A stretch of 64,000 nt of DNA from JABFRZ01 sp964631945 (GCA_964631945.1 CAZWAY010000016.1:23895-87894); one strand, 5' to 3'; positions 7,345 to 16,684 are shown, numbered from the stretch's first letter. Notes: generated by a model not told the origin, from the letters alone. Numbers and translations: made by a program.

Positions 7345-8665
7345 TGCCCGCCCCCGCTTCGACAAGCACGCGTTCTTCCGAGACCTCGGCTACGCGCCGC
7401 ACCCCGGTCAACTCGAGATCCATCTCGACCCGCATCCGAGGCGCGTGGTCGCCTGCGGCGTGCGCTGGGGCAAGACCCTGTGCGCGGCTATGGAAGGCCT
7501 GGCCGCGGCCATGGCGCCCCGCGAGCGATCCGTGGGCTGGGTGGCGGCGCCGACCTACGATCTCGCGAACAAGGTGTTCCGCGAGATCGTCCTGAAGGCG
7601 CACGAGCACCTTGGGCATCGGATCATCCGCCATGTCGAGTCGAGCGGGCTCATCGAGCTGCGCAACATGTCCGGGGGGACCTCGGAGATCCGCGCGAAGT
7701 CCGCCGACAACCCGATCTCGCTCCTCGGTGAGGGCCTCGACTGGGTGATCGTCGACGAGGCTTCGCGCCTTAAACCTGACATCTGGCAGGGCCACCTATC
7801 CCAGCGCCTGATCGACAAGAATGGCTGGGCGCTCCTGATCTCCACGCCCAAGGGCAAGGGCTACTTCTACGACCTCTACCGTCTCGGGCAGGGCGTCGAC
7901 CCGGCCTTCCGGAGCTGGAACAACCCGAGCTGGACGAACCCGCACCTCGACCGCGCGTTGATCGAGGAGCAGCGTCGGAGCATCCCCGAGAGGGTCTTCG
8001 TGCAGGAGTACGGCGCGCAGTTCACCGAGGGCGCGGGTTCTGTCTTCCGGTACGTCCGCGAGGCCGCGACGGGTGAGTGGATCGAGCCCGGAGAGCATGG
8101 CGAGTACTACGCCGGGCTTGACCTCGCTAAGGTCGAGGACTTCACCGTGCTGGTGATCCTCGACCGCAAGGGCCAGGTGGTCGCCATGGACCGGTTCAAC
8201 CGCTTGGACTGGTCGATCCAGGTTGCGCGCATCCAAGCGCTGACGGAGAAGTACCTCCACGCCGAGATCACGATCGATTCGACGGGCGCAGGCGAGCCCA
8301 TCTACGAGACCCTCAAGAAGGCCGGCTGCTATGTGAGGCCCTACGGATTCACGCAAAAGTCGAAGGCCGCCCTCGTGGACAACCTGGCCATCAAACTCGA
8401 GAAGCGCGAGCTTGTGCTCCCGCGACCGGAGCTGATGCCCGAGCTCGTCGACGAGTTGGAGGCGTTCGAGTACTCGATGACCGAGCAGGGGAACTTCCGG
8501 ACGGGCGCTCCGTACGGCTACCACGACGACTGCGTGATCGCGTTGGGCCTGGCGGCCTGGGGGCTCAAGGGGGGCTCGAGGCTTCCGATGATCGGAGCCC
8601 CGCCGATCGTGATCATGGGCGACGACGTTTTTGACTACGGCAATCCGTACGGCCTGCGCTTCTAG
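7337..8665 (+). CDS. Phage terminase large subunit
   Basis: This 442-aa protein has the DNA-packaging ATPase motifs: Walker A variant GVRWGKT (41-47), Walker B WVIVDEA (136-142) and the coupling motif ISTPKGKG (169-176). The RNase-H-fold nuclease acids sit in YAGLDLAK (D262), ITIDSTGAGEP (D314) and GYHDDCVIALGLA (D397/D398). Length and order are normal for the Terminase_6 group, so the protein appears complete. No portal, capsid or tail genes follow; the next recognisable gene encodes an AbiJ-type protein. The element may therefore keep only a packaging module, or it is a prophage remnant. Confidence 0.9.
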   Translation: MSDARPRFDKHAFFRDLGYAPHPGQLEIHLDPHPRRVVACGVRWGKTLCAAMEGLAAAMAPRERSVGWVAAPTYDLANKVFREIVLKAHEHLGHRIIRHVESSGLIELRNMSGGTSEIRAKSADNPISLLGEGLDWVIVDEASRLKPDIWQGHLSQRLIDKNGWALLISTPKGKGYFYDLYRLGQGVDPAFRSWNNPSWTNPHLDRALIEEQRRSIPERVFVQEYGAQFTEGAGSVFRYVREAATGEWIEPGEHGEYYAGLDLAKVEDFTVLVILDRKGQVVAMDRFNRLDWSIQVARIQALTEKYLHAEITIDSTGAGEPIYETLKKAGCYVRPYGFTQKSKAALVDNLAIKLEKRELVLPRPELMPELVDELEAFEYSMTEQGNFRTGAPYGYHDDCVIALGLAAWGLKGGSRLPMIGAPPIVIMGDDVFDYGNPYGLRF

Positions 8666-8965
8666 TTCTGGGGCAGGTCCCATAACCACCATGACGCGCT
8701 CGGCCGGATCGGGCCGAGAGAGGGGCCTCGGGGGCCAGGATGCTCGAAGTGGTGAAGCAGCCGTGAGCTCCGGGACGCCGAGCTGGTCGAGGGGCATCGT
8801 CGCGACCCACGCGTCGAGCCGGAGACCTACTCCAGCCCTTGCGCTGCCAGGATAGGCGAGGCTCGGCCGGCAATGTTGGGCGGGAGTCGTTGTGCACGAG
8901 CGCGCCGCGCCAACTTGTCATGGCGCTGTGCTCCTATGGTCGCGCGCGGCAAGGCCACAGGTTCC

Positions 8966-9898
8966 ATGAACACGATCACGGAAATCACCCGCCGCGCCGT
9001 CGCGGACTGGTTCACCGTCACGAACACTCCCTGGTGGGGGAGGCTCGACGAGTCCTCGTTCGTGGGGCGGATTTTCGATCTCTCGAGACTTCCGTCCAAC
9101 GACTATCGCTGCTCCGACATGGGCGGCGACATCTCCATGCACCGTGACCACTGGACGGACTGGGAGAACGACTGGGTCTTCTTCGACTCGCGGCTCAACC
9201 TGCTCCATGGCCCGGATGAGAGATTCGTCGCTTTCCTATGCGAGGTCGTTCACCCTGTCGTGAGACCCGACGCGGCGGAGGCGGAGACGATCGTCAAGGC
9301 GATCAACGACCACCTGCGGCCTGACGGGTGGCAAATCGTTGTCGGGTCCCACATCTCTGGGCGCCCCGTCTACGTCCCCCAGCAAGCGTCACGCCCGCTC
9401 ATTTTCGACGAGCCGACGGGCTGGGAGAAGGTGGACCGCCAGATGGCCAAGGTGAAGACCGCGCTCGCGGCGGCAAGGACCGAGGAGGAGTTTCAGGGCG
9501 TTGGTCTCCTATGCCGGGAGGTGCTCATCAGCGCCGCCCAGGAGGCGTGGGACTCCGCGAAGCACCCGATCCTCGATGGCACCGTCGTCAGCAACTCCGA
9601 CGCCAAGCGGATGCTCGAGGCGTTCATCGCTGTCGAGCTACCCGGCGAAGCGAACGAGGAGGTGCGGGCCCTCGCCAAGTCGGCGATGAAGGCAGCCCTC
9701 GCGCTCCAGCACAAGCGAGGAGCCGACTTCAAGACCGCGGCCCTGTGCGCGGAGGGAGCCGTCTCCGTGGTGGGCATGGTCGCGATCCTCACCGGGAAGC
9801 GGAACAAGGCCCCGCGTGAGCTGGCACCGGAGACAGCGCCCGGGATCCCGGCTCCAGCGTCGCACGATGTCTCGCTAGGGGACGACATCCCGTTCTGA
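8966..9898 (+). CDS. AbiJ-NTD4-domain protein, candidate abortive-infection factor
   Basis: This 310-aa product begins with a block characteristic of the AbiJ N-terminal domain 4 family: EITRRAVADWFT, WWGRLDESSFVGRIFDL, GDISMHRDHW, WENDWVFFDSRLNLLHG, FLCEVVHPVVRPD and INDHLRPDGW up to ISGRPVYVP (about residues 1-135). AbiJ-type proteins are associated with phage-induced abortive infection. The C-terminal half is alpha-helical (EEEFQGVGLLCREVLISAAQ, then AKSAMKAALALQHKRGADFK), a layout common to the second domain of such proteins. The ATG at 8966 matches the family start. It sits between phage terminase genes and a STAND NTPase gene. Confidence 0.75.
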   Translation: MNTITEITRRAVADWFTVTNTPWWGRLDESSFVGRIFDLSRLPSNDYRCSDMGGDISMHRDHWTDWENDWVFFDSRLNLLHGPDERFVAFLCEVVHPVVRPDAAEAETIVKAINDHLRPDGWQIVVGSHISGRPVYVPQQASRPLIFDEPTGWEKVDRQMAKVKTALAAARTEEEFQGVGLLCREVLISAAQEAWDSAKHPILDGTVVSNSDAKRMLEAFIAVELPGEANEEVRALAKSAMKAALALQHKRGADFKTAALCAEGAVSVVGMVAILTGKRNKAPRELAPETAPGIPAPASHDVSLGDDIPF

Positions 9899-10023
9899 CT
9901 CAGGATTCGAGTCCTGGCGCGGGGCCATGTTGTCGGAGGTCTTTCAAGTTTGCCTGGAGAGCGGCCGAAGGAAGCAACGACCGGTCGGGATCGCTACCTC
10001 CAACAGAAACGAGGGAACAACCA

Positions 10024-10377
10024 GTGCAAGCTGCTGAAGCTGCGAAGTTGCGGGATAGATGGGGCAACAAGCCTTGCGAGCATCCTCACCTCGAGAAAGA
10101 GCACGCTCACGGCATGGCAACGGGCGATTACGTCTGCACGACGTGTGGCGAGGCAGATTGGGGCCCCGGGTGGAACAAGGCCAAGCCTACGCAGCTCGCG
10201 GAACTGACTCCCGCGATAGTTGACCAGATTGAAGCGGCCTACAAGGAGTTCGTGGCCGCGGATCCACCGAATCATGTGGCGACGACCAGCAATGGTAGAC
10301 TGAAGGCTGTCCTTGCCGCCGTCCCCCGCCTGATCAAAGAATGGCGAGCAATGCGCGATCAATTGAACAAACAGTAG
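10024..10377 (+). CDS. Small hypothetical protein with Cys pair
   Basis: This 117-aa product from GTG 10024 has a possible metal-binding knuckle. C18 and H20 lie in CEHPHLEKEHAH, and YVCTTCGE supplies a CxxC at about residues 38-41. A helical C-terminus (LTPAIVDQIEAAYKEFVAAD, then RLIKEWRAMRDQLNKQ) follows. No family was recognised and the start is uncertain. It lies between the AbiJ-type gene and the STAND gene. Confidence 0.45.
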   Translation: MQAAEAAKLRDRWGNKPCEHPHLEKEHAHGMATGDYVCTTCGEADWGPGWNKAKPTQLAELTPAIVDQIEAAYKEFVAADPPNHVATTSNGRLKAVLAAVPRLIKEWRAMRDQLNKQ

Positions 10378-10478
10378 TTCATGTCGTGGACCGCGTCGTC
10401 AGGCTTACCCGGGAAGCGACCGGCAACTGGGAGAGCGATAGCCCAATGTGACGTCTGACGACCGGCCTAGGCTGCTAC

Positions 10479-13400
10479 CTAGATGCCGTGGATATCTTGC
10501 CGCCGTTCCCGTTGAGCCGCGGTCTCCGCCCTGGCTCGGGCCGCGGTCGCGCCCACTGAGCCCACGCGACGAATCCTGTCGTCGCGATTGGTTGCGAGTC
10601 TCTCGAACTGCTCGACCCAGTCCTGCCACATCGAGGACTCGCTGCCAGTCCAACTCACACCGAACAGATGCACGGCGTGCGCGACCTCCTCCTCTCCGAA
10701 GCCGTGATCAAGAGCAACAGTGGCCTTCCGGACCCACGCGTCATCGATTCGACCGGCGAGAGGATACGGGTGGTGGAGTTTGAGCTCGGTCCTGCCCAGC
10801 AGTCGACGATATAGCTCTGGATCGTCTCCCACGAGGGCCGGGACGAGCGCGAAGATCGCCCCATGGTCCGGCACGAGTTCGTCGATCAAGATGGCTCGTT
10901 CCTCTGAGCCAAGACTGCTCGCGGCTGCTTTGAGGGCTTCCTCCGCGCGCCAAGCGTCTGGCAGGTCCGCAGTGAGTCGGGCCTTCAACCACCAGAAGGA
11001 CAGATCCGCATCGTCCTTCAAGATCTCCGCGATGTGCTGATCGAAGACCGTGCGGAGCGTGGCGCTGCGCCAAGCGATCTTCAATTCGTCGCGCACCTCT
11101 CTCCTATTGGCGCCTATCCACGCGCCAATCGCGGCGGCGCTGGCAACGTCGTCGTGCCCGTGCTCAAGGAGCATCTTCGTTACCGGAACAGAGAACCGCC
11201 CTTGCGCACAACAAGTCGTCACCCAAGCTGGGACGTCAGCGACTACGCGCAGCGCGTCGGCAAGCAGCCCGCTCGGCACTGGGTCGGCGGGCAGTATCAC
11301 GTCCAAGCCCGTGATGCGGAGCTTGCCGTCACCAAGGCATGTAGTAGCGAGCGCAGCCCAACCCTCTTCACTCTTGTCGCACGCCTTCTTGAGGAGGGGA
11401 TAGGTCGCCGTTCCCGAGCAGTGCTTCCCTGCAAACGCTGTCGCCCACGTGAGTGGGGACTCGACGCGCGCCGCCAGGGCCGTGGAGACCATCCCCCTGC
11501 AGTCCGGGAAGTTGATCCCCGACTCCTCTGCGGAGTTCTCCATCTCTTTCAGCCGACCCGCGACTGCCGCGGGCTCCTGCTCCGCCCATCGCGCAGCGAG
11601 GGCAGCGGATGCAGCACTCCATGCCTCAGTCCTGGTCTTCCAATCCCGATCGAAGTCTTCGATCGGGAATAGCGTGTCGAACTCGGGGTCCGCGGCGGCG
11701 CCCAGGTCGAGGTCCAACTTGCCGGCGAGCTCCCTGCACCAACGGAGACGGCCTCCGTGACGACCAGCTAGCGGGCCCATGTCGACGAGAGCTCTCCTGG
11801 AAGCGTCGCGCAGGATCTCGCCGACGCCTTCGTGCACCGTAGTGGCTATCCGCCCTGGAAATGCCCATGTCTCGACAGCCGAACTCACGGCATCCCAGCC
11901 GTCGGCAGGGGCTGGTCGCATAAGCGCGAGGACATCACCCCACAGGTCTACGAGTTTGACAGCCTCCTCCTTTGTGATGGAGCCTTGCCGAATGGCAAAG
12001 GCGCGTCCGCTGCCCGGCTTCGGTTGCGTATCTCGAAACTTCGGGCTGAGGGCGAGGGCTGCCGCTTGAATGGCGGTGCGCCGGTGGCCGGTCGCAGCGG
12101 CCCACCGAGTAGCGGCGGCCAACAAGGAGCGCCGCCTCGATACGACCTCCCCGGTCCCCGGCACCGCGGACTCGATCCAGTCCTCGATGATTCGGAGGGG
12201 GCGATCGACGGCCTGGTGCGGCGGGCGATCGTCGGTGACATCGGCCCCGAAGAGCAGAGGCAAGGAGGAATCAGGGATCCTGTGCAGGGACGCTCTCGCC
12301 AGTCTGGGTAGCTCGGTCGGGAAGTGATCGAGGGCGGTCCTGCATTCTCTCGGACCCAGCCACGCGAATTCCTCGAGGGCTGCCCACGCCTTGGCCCGCT
12401 CGACCAGCTGTAGAACGAACGTGTCGTCTACCCGCCCGCCACGTGCCCGAGCGCCAACGATCGTGTGTGCCGCCTCACGCGCGTCCGTCGCATGCTGCAG
12501 GAACTGGTCCAGTGACAGCCGCACTGACCCGTTGAGGAACACATCCCGCACGAGCACATGCCGAAGGGCAGTCGGTAGTACGGCCAGACAAGATTCTCCA
12601 AGGTCTTCGAGGAGTCCCCCCGCAGCGAGTCCGGACGCGAGCGTGTGGGCGTCCAGAAGGGAGATCTCAAGCTCGGCCGATGCTGCACGCAGTGACATTC
12701 CTCGCCTGCCCCCAATCGCGAGAGCGGCCAACAGTGTGATCGCCCGCGGTTCTAGCAGTCGTCCGAAGGTTGTGCGCACGTCCTGGGCGATGACGTCGCC
12801 GAGCACCACGGATTCCCCGTGGCCAGAGATGCAGAGGTGGCACAGCGTTGCTGCTAGACCCGGCCGGCCATGTGCCTGATTGAGCAATTCGTGCATGAGC
12901 TCTGGCGGACCGACGATGCCGCAGCCCTCGATCACCCTCACCATCTCGTCGCGCGTGAGTAGGTCGAGATTGCGTGCGGATGCGACCGGAACAGCGAGCG
13001 CGCGGGCGACCTCCTCGGCGGCTCCTGGCCAGCAGTTTGCGTCGATACGGAACTGCATGCCTGTCTCATCGCGGAAGTGCCGGAGTTCCCGCAGAAGGTC
13101 CGTCTGGAGATGTGCATCGTCGACGATGACTGCGCTTGGTTGCTGCCTTCTCAGCGCACCGGAGATCTCGCGCATGTCCTTTGACACGACGAAGAGGTGC
13201 TCGCCGTCCCGCGATAGCGCGTGGTGAAGTGCCGTCTTGCCGCAGCCAGGCTGGCCTACGATTAGGACGTCTTGCGTTTGGGATCGAAGCCACTCGAGGT
13301 CACGGTCTCGGCCGACAAGCGGAACGCCTCCCAGCGGACGGTCGGTCGGTGGAACCATGCAAAGCGGAGGCGGGTGCCCGGTGAGGTTCAGGAGCTCCCT

Positions 13401-13817
13401 GCACCATTCAGGAGCATGGTAAAGGCGGTCAGCGAAGTCGGCCTGATCGTGAATCTGGTGGAGGCGAAATCCGTGCTGCTTGGCTTCCTTCTCGAGGTTC
13501 TTTCTCTTTCTGGCAGTGAGCTCTCTGGACGTGGCGAAGATCGCAGTGCGCCGCTCGCCCCCATTCTCGAGATACGACAGGAGGTTCTTCCTGAGATTGC
13601 GAGTGGCCTCTTTGCCCGTCGTCGTGATCAGGGGGATCGGGGATCCGGACCGAGTGGCGACGGCCCCATCCATGCCGGCGTCCGCGCCGCCGCGAACAGG
13701 GACTAGCCCTGGATACACCTTCCTGAGCAGAGCTACGGCGCACCGCTCGAAGAGTTCCGGATCGAGCTGACGGCCGAGGCGGTCGGTGATGTCCTGGTAG
13801 AAGGGGTCTCGCAGCAT
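10479..13817 (-). CDS. Large STAND-type NTPase with nuclease-like N-terminus
   Basis: This 1112-aa protein has three parts. Residues 1-145 resemble a PD-(D/E)XK/Mrr-like restriction domain: FERCAVALLRKVYPG, acids in GGADAGMDG (D46, D50) and the lysine in TTTGK (K69). Residues 165-430 form a P-loop NTPase with Walker A GQPGCGKT (188-195), Walker B AVIVDDAH (229-236) and a winged-helix-like tail. The remaining roughly 680 residues are helical and repeat-like, the usual sensor region. This effector-STAND-sensor order is that of Avs-type and related antiviral ATPases. The gene stands alone on the minus strand between other accessory genes. Confidence 0.75.
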   Translation of the reverse strand: MLRDPFYQDITDRLGRQLDPELFERCAVALLRKVYPGLVPVRGGADAGMDGAVATRSGSPIPLITTTGKEATRNLRKNLLSYLENGGERRTAIFATSRELTARKRKNLEKEAKQHGFRLHQIHDQADFADRLYHAPEWCRELLNLTGHPPPLCMVPPTDRPLGGVPLVGRDRDLEWLRSQTQDVLIVGQPGCGKTALHHALSRDGEHLFVVSKDMREISGALRRQQPSAVIVDDAHLQTDLLRELRHFRDETGMQFRIDANCWPGAAEEVARALAVPVASARNLDLLTRDEMVRVIEGCGIVGPPELMHELLNQAHGRPGLAATLCHLCISGHGESVVLGDVIAQDVRTTFGRLLEPRAITLLAALAIGGRRGMSLRAASAELEISLLDAHTLASGLAAGGLLEDLGESCLAVLPTALRHVLVRDVFLNGSVRLSLDQFLQHATDAREAAHTIVGARARGGRVDDTFVLQLVERAKAWAALEEFAWLGPRECRTALDHFPTELPRLARASLHRIPDSSLPLLFGADVTDDRPPHQAVDRPLRIIEDWIESAVPGTGEVVSRRRSLLAAATRWAAATGHRRTAIQAAALALSPKFRDTQPKPGSGRAFAIRQGSITKEEAVKLVDLWGDVLALMRPAPADGWDAVSSAVETWAFPGRIATTVHEGVGEILRDASRRALVDMGPLAGRHGGRLRWCRELAGKLDLDLGAAADPEFDTLFPIEDFDRDWKTRTEAWSAASAALAARWAEQEPAAVAGRLKEMENSAEESGINFPDCRGMVSTALAARVESPLTWATAFAGKHCSGTATYPLLKKACDKSEEGWAALATTCLGDGKLRITGLDVILPADPVPSGLLADALRVVADVPAWVTTCCAQGRFSVPVTKMLLEHGHDDVASAAAIGAWIGANRREVRDELKIAWRSATLRTVFDQHIAEILKDDADLSFWWLKARLTADLPDAWRAEEALKAAASSLGSEERAILIDELVPDHGAIFALVPALVGDDPELYRRLLGRTELKLHHPYPLAGRIDDAWVRKATVALDHGFGEEEVAHAVHLFGVSWTGSESSMWQDWVEQFERLATNRDDRIRRVGSVGATAARARAETAAQRERRQDIHGI

Positions 13818-14177
13818 CGCTCACCTGCGATTGAGAGTCAGGGAAGGATCTCCGGGTTGGACGAGCTGGTCCACGAGTTCTGGGTCACGTGCTGCCCGGT
13901 ACGGGAGGGGCCTAGCTCTAATGGCGCGCGTCCCGATCGCGGCAGGCCGAAGCGCGCTCGAGCATCAAAGCACAGCTCGCAATCAGGCAGAGGTCAAGGT
14001 ATTGAATCGACGGGGTTCGAGCGGAAGCTCGGTCACCCGGACACTCGGAGTGCCCGGGGGCTGGGCGCGACAACACCCGGCGGTGCTAGACGGCGGAGGC
14101 GGGAGATGGCCAGGCCTCGCGGGCAAGGCGCACGAAGCCGCCGGTACGAGGCGGTCGTGGCTTGATCGGAAGCCGGA
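13818..14177. other. Gene-free stretch upstream of the STAND gene
   Basis: These 360 bases contain no reading frame with recognisable protein character. They should hold the promoter of the STAND gene, which starts at 13817 on the minus strand, but no convincing -35/-10 pair or terminator could be assigned. Confidence 0.4.
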
Positions 14178-14780
14178 TTAGTCAGGAACGGCCATCCGCA
14201 GACTGTCCCAGTGCTCACTCCAGGCCAACGTGAGCCGCGTGGTTGTAGGCTTGATGTTGTCACCCGTCGCGATGAAGGTGAAGCGGAATACCCCCTTGTA
14301 GAATAGCTGCTCGTAGCGGGACGGCCATGAGTCTACATCAACCGACAGGAGGCCGGGGCGGGTTGCCCTGGCCGACAGGGCATCGACGAATGCGGTGATA
14401 CCGCTTGGCAAATCAATGGCGTCGAAGCGGTCAGTTGACCGAGCGGACCAACCTACTTGCATTGAGTCGGAGTACGCTGTCTGCACGTACTTTTGTGAGA
14501 GGTCCTGTACCTCGACACTCGTAAGGAAGACGCGAAGCTTGCGGGCGATCCTGGAGGACTGGTTCACGACCTTCAAGCGCACATACTTTGCCTCCTCTCC
14601 CGTAGAGTGTGCATGGGACGGCGCGTGAATCACGTTGGTCTCGATGAGACCGCCGCCAGTCTGTGCGAATGAGAGATCAATGCGGGAGCGAAACAGCCGT
14701 GCTCGGAGTGGTTCGGCGAAGACGGCTGAGCCGAAGCCGATCGATCCTGCGGCTAGCAGCTGGATCCACGAGGCGTCCAT
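14178..14780 (-). CDS. Membrane-anchored hypothetical protein
   Basis: The ATG at 14778-14780 gives a 200-aa protein with one N-terminal membrane anchor (WIQLLAAGSIGFGSAVFAEP, about residues 4-23). A beta-rich domain follows, including KYVRLKVVNQSSRIARKLRV, which has the look of an immunoglobulin-like or C2-like fold. Upstream codons are proline-rich and dissimilar, so the shorter start is preferred. No family was recognised. Its place beside the STAND gene is compatible with a defence role, but nothing in the sequence proves it. Confidence 0.5.
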   Translation of the reverse strand: MDASWIQLLAAGSIGFGSAVFAEPLRARLFRSRIDLSFAQTGGGLIETNVIHAPSHAHSTGEEAKYVRLKVVNQSSRIARKLRVFLTSVEVQDLSQKYVQTAYSDSMQVGWSARSTDRFDAIDLPSGITAFVDALSARATRPGLLSVDVDSWPSRYEQLFYKGVFRFTFIATGDNIKPTTTRLTLAWSEHWDSLRMAVPD

Positions 14781-15067
14781 CGGGTCCCCTATTGGGGGGA
14801 GGTAAGGGTACGGCGAGAGAGCACCCGGGAGTAGCTGCGTGCCGCAGAGCGGCGTGACCGACATGACCTGCGCCTGGCGGCGACGCGCAATCGGTGCGGC
14901 GTCCAGGTTCGTCGCGTCCGCGACGATCTCCTCTGCTTGGGGTCGACGTCACCCGGGCGGGGTGGCTGTCGAGGGTGTCAGCCAGGGCCCGCCGCCGACG
15001 GTCAAGGCGGCAGGTCTCTCGAGATGTGCTTGTGCTCGACATCCACCGTGGAAGGGTGCCGTCGCAC

Positions 15068-16156
15068 TCACTCGACGATCACTGTGCTCGCGCCACCAGC
15101 GCGGGCCACCGTGCGAGCCCATGCGTACCAGTACGCGCGGTCTACGCGGAGGGGTGAAAGGGCCTTCACCTCGATGATTCCGCCACCGGGAACTTGCACT
15201 CGCTCTGTCGGTTCCGCCCCTTCGATGGGAACCAGCTCAACCTCACGGCCTCCCTGTAGGCGCGTCACAGCCAAGACCTCGCCCGTCGCGAAGTTGCGGA
15301 GCAGCGCAACTGGCACGGTCGCGACGTGTGCGTTGACCACCGAGCGTTCCTCCAGCACGTGCTCCGCCACGGCCAATGTCTCCCCGTTCACCCGCACTCC
15401 GAACACGACCTCCTTCGGGCCGAGTTCAGAACCCAGTCCTTCCCCGAGGCGAGGCTGGAAGAGGCGGCCGGAGTCCTCGAAGTAGGCTGCATATGAGGAC
15501 TTCTTCTGCGCGGCTTCTCCAGGCGACTTCTTCAGCACGAGGGAGTCTGGATGTGCTTCGCGCCACATCCCCCACACGGTGAAGACGGAGGGCACGTGCT
15601 CCAGCCGCTGGCCCCGTTCCGCGCCATGGATCGATCGACCGTCGAGCTGGGTCCAGAGCGAGCCCGTCTCTCGATCGAACATGACCAGCACGCCATGCCA
15701 GAGCTTGCCTGACACACCGAAGGTTCGCGTGCGGCTGCCGACTTCGCGGGAGTACACGACCCCCGCATTGGCCAGGGGTCACCACGTGGCAGTGATCGGC
15801 TGGCCATCGAGCACGTCGTTGACGATCTCATGGCCGTCGAGTTGCCAGGCGGAGTAGCACTTGGCTGTTCCATCCGCTCCGACTACTCCCAAGACCGTTT
15901 CGTCTGGGTCCATGAAGGCATCGGCCTCGTCGGCCGTGATGAACTCGGGCTCGTCGATGGCGGGAATGCCGTCGGGGGGGAGGGCGGTGACCAGGGCTTC
16001 GCCCTCGATCTCGCTTGGGCTGGCTTCGGAGGCCGCACCCTCCAACTCCTCGACGCCGGAAGTCGACTGAGATGGCGGGGGATGCACGAACGCCGAACGG
16101 CATCCGGACACCAGAACCAGCGCGGCCACGGAGGGACGATGGAGGAGGGGGTGCAA
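15068..16156 (-). CDS. DUF3179 lipoprotein with in-frame UGA (probable selenoprotein)
   Basis: Two reading segments in the same frame, 16156-15782 and 15778-15068, make one DUF3179 protein interrupted only by UGA at 15781-15779. Before the stop come a lipoprotein signal ending LVLVSGC and the family segment IPAIDEPEFITADEADAF to HEIVND and GQPITATW. After it comes PLANAGVVYSREV, then RTFGVSGKLWHGVLVMFDRE and TGSLWTQLDG. Homologues read T-(W/Y)-C-P-L-C-N here, so UGA (codon 126) replaces the first Cys and Ala the second. A hairpin follows the UGA. Readthrough as selenocysteine is inferred. The start (TTG 16156 or GTG 16129) is uncertain. Function of DUF3179 is unknown. Confidence 0.75.
15746..15766 (-). 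promoter_or_regulatory. Possible SECIS hairpin of the DUF3179 gene
   Basis: On the minus strand a stem GCGGG/CCCGC closes a loop beginning GGUC, starting 12 nt after the UGA. Inner pairs (G-U, G-C, U-A) can extend the stem and leave an apical loop CGUGU. Distance and a G among the first loop bases meet the loose bacterial SECIS pattern. It is weaker than the hairpin at 54943-54959. Confidence 0.4.
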
Positions 16157-16255
16157 GGTGGAGTGGTCTACGGAACACGGAGTTCCGATGGGACGCGAGT
16201 TCCGCCGCGGCTTGGGGCTTCGGGGGACCGCAGGCGCCAGGATCTGGGCGCGTAG
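16074..16255. repeat. Repeat copy 1 (porin-DUF3179 junction)
   Basis: This stretch of about 180 bases matches 18980-19145. It comprises the spacer downstream of a porin gene plus the first codons of the DUF3179 gene. Shared landmarks include GATGGAGGAGGG, a GGAAC-N5-GTTCC hairpin and GATGGGACGCGAGTTCCGCC. Copy 1 precedes the complete DUF3179 gene, whereas copy 2 follows the complete porin gene. Confidence 0.75.
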
Positions 16256-16316
16256 CGTCGAGCCCAGGCCTCGGGATCGAACCCATCCTGGACGTGGTTC
16301 TCCAGTCGGTGGCGGA
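16256..16316 (-). pseudogene. Remnant of a porin gene 5' region
   Basis: About 60 bases match the porin gene segment around 20167-20228 (which encodes RLENVDQDGFDREAWAS) at roughly five in six positions, with a one-base deletion that breaks the frame. The remnant is joined directly to the repeat that precedes the DUF3179 gene. This is a deleted second copy of the porin gene at 19143-20360. Confidence 0.65.
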
Positions 16317-16447
16317 GTCGACTCAGGCTCCCGGCTGCCGCAGTACAGCCGCCCGAATGCCGCGAGGCGCCGGGGCGACGGCGAAGAACTGCGCGTGCCG
16401 TCGCACGGGAGCGCGTAGCCGAGCACCCGCGCCCCCGCGTCGAACGC

Positions 16448-16684
16448 TCACTTCAACGCGGAGAGGCTCGTGCCGAAGTTGATGTGGAAGACCTGTCCGT
16501 CGAGCGCGAGCGCAGGGACGGACTTCACGCCCAGACGCTCGGCGTCAGAGAGCCTGCGCTTGTCGGTACCGAGGTGGACGACCTCGACATCGTAGCGGTT
16601 CTTGTCGAGCGCGCTCAATACCATGTGTTCGGCCTCGACGCAGATCGGACAACCGGCGTGGAAGAAGACGGCCTTGTTCTTCAT
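16448..16684 (-). CDS. Thioredoxin/glutaredoxin-fold protein (CPIC)
   Basis: This 78-aa product from ATG 16682-16684 has FFHAGCPICVEAEHMV near the N-terminus (redox CxxC, C11/C14). The cis-Pro region follows as GVKSVPALALDGQVFHINFG. Size and motifs fit a small glutaredoxin-like thiol oxidoreductase. It sits between the porin remnant and the IS1380 transposase. Role unknown; it is one of four thioredoxin-fold genes on the island. Confidence 0.75.
   Translation of the reverse strand: MKNKAVFFHAGCPICVEAEHMVLSALDKNRYDVEVVHLGTDKRRLSDAERLGVKSVPALALDGQVFHINFGTSLSALK

Noticed and set aside
15068..15757. DUF3179 fragment as an independent or dead gene
   Set aside because: Both sides of the UGA match consecutive parts of one domain in one frame, with no other disruptive change. 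Nonsense mutation remains possible but is the weaker explanation.
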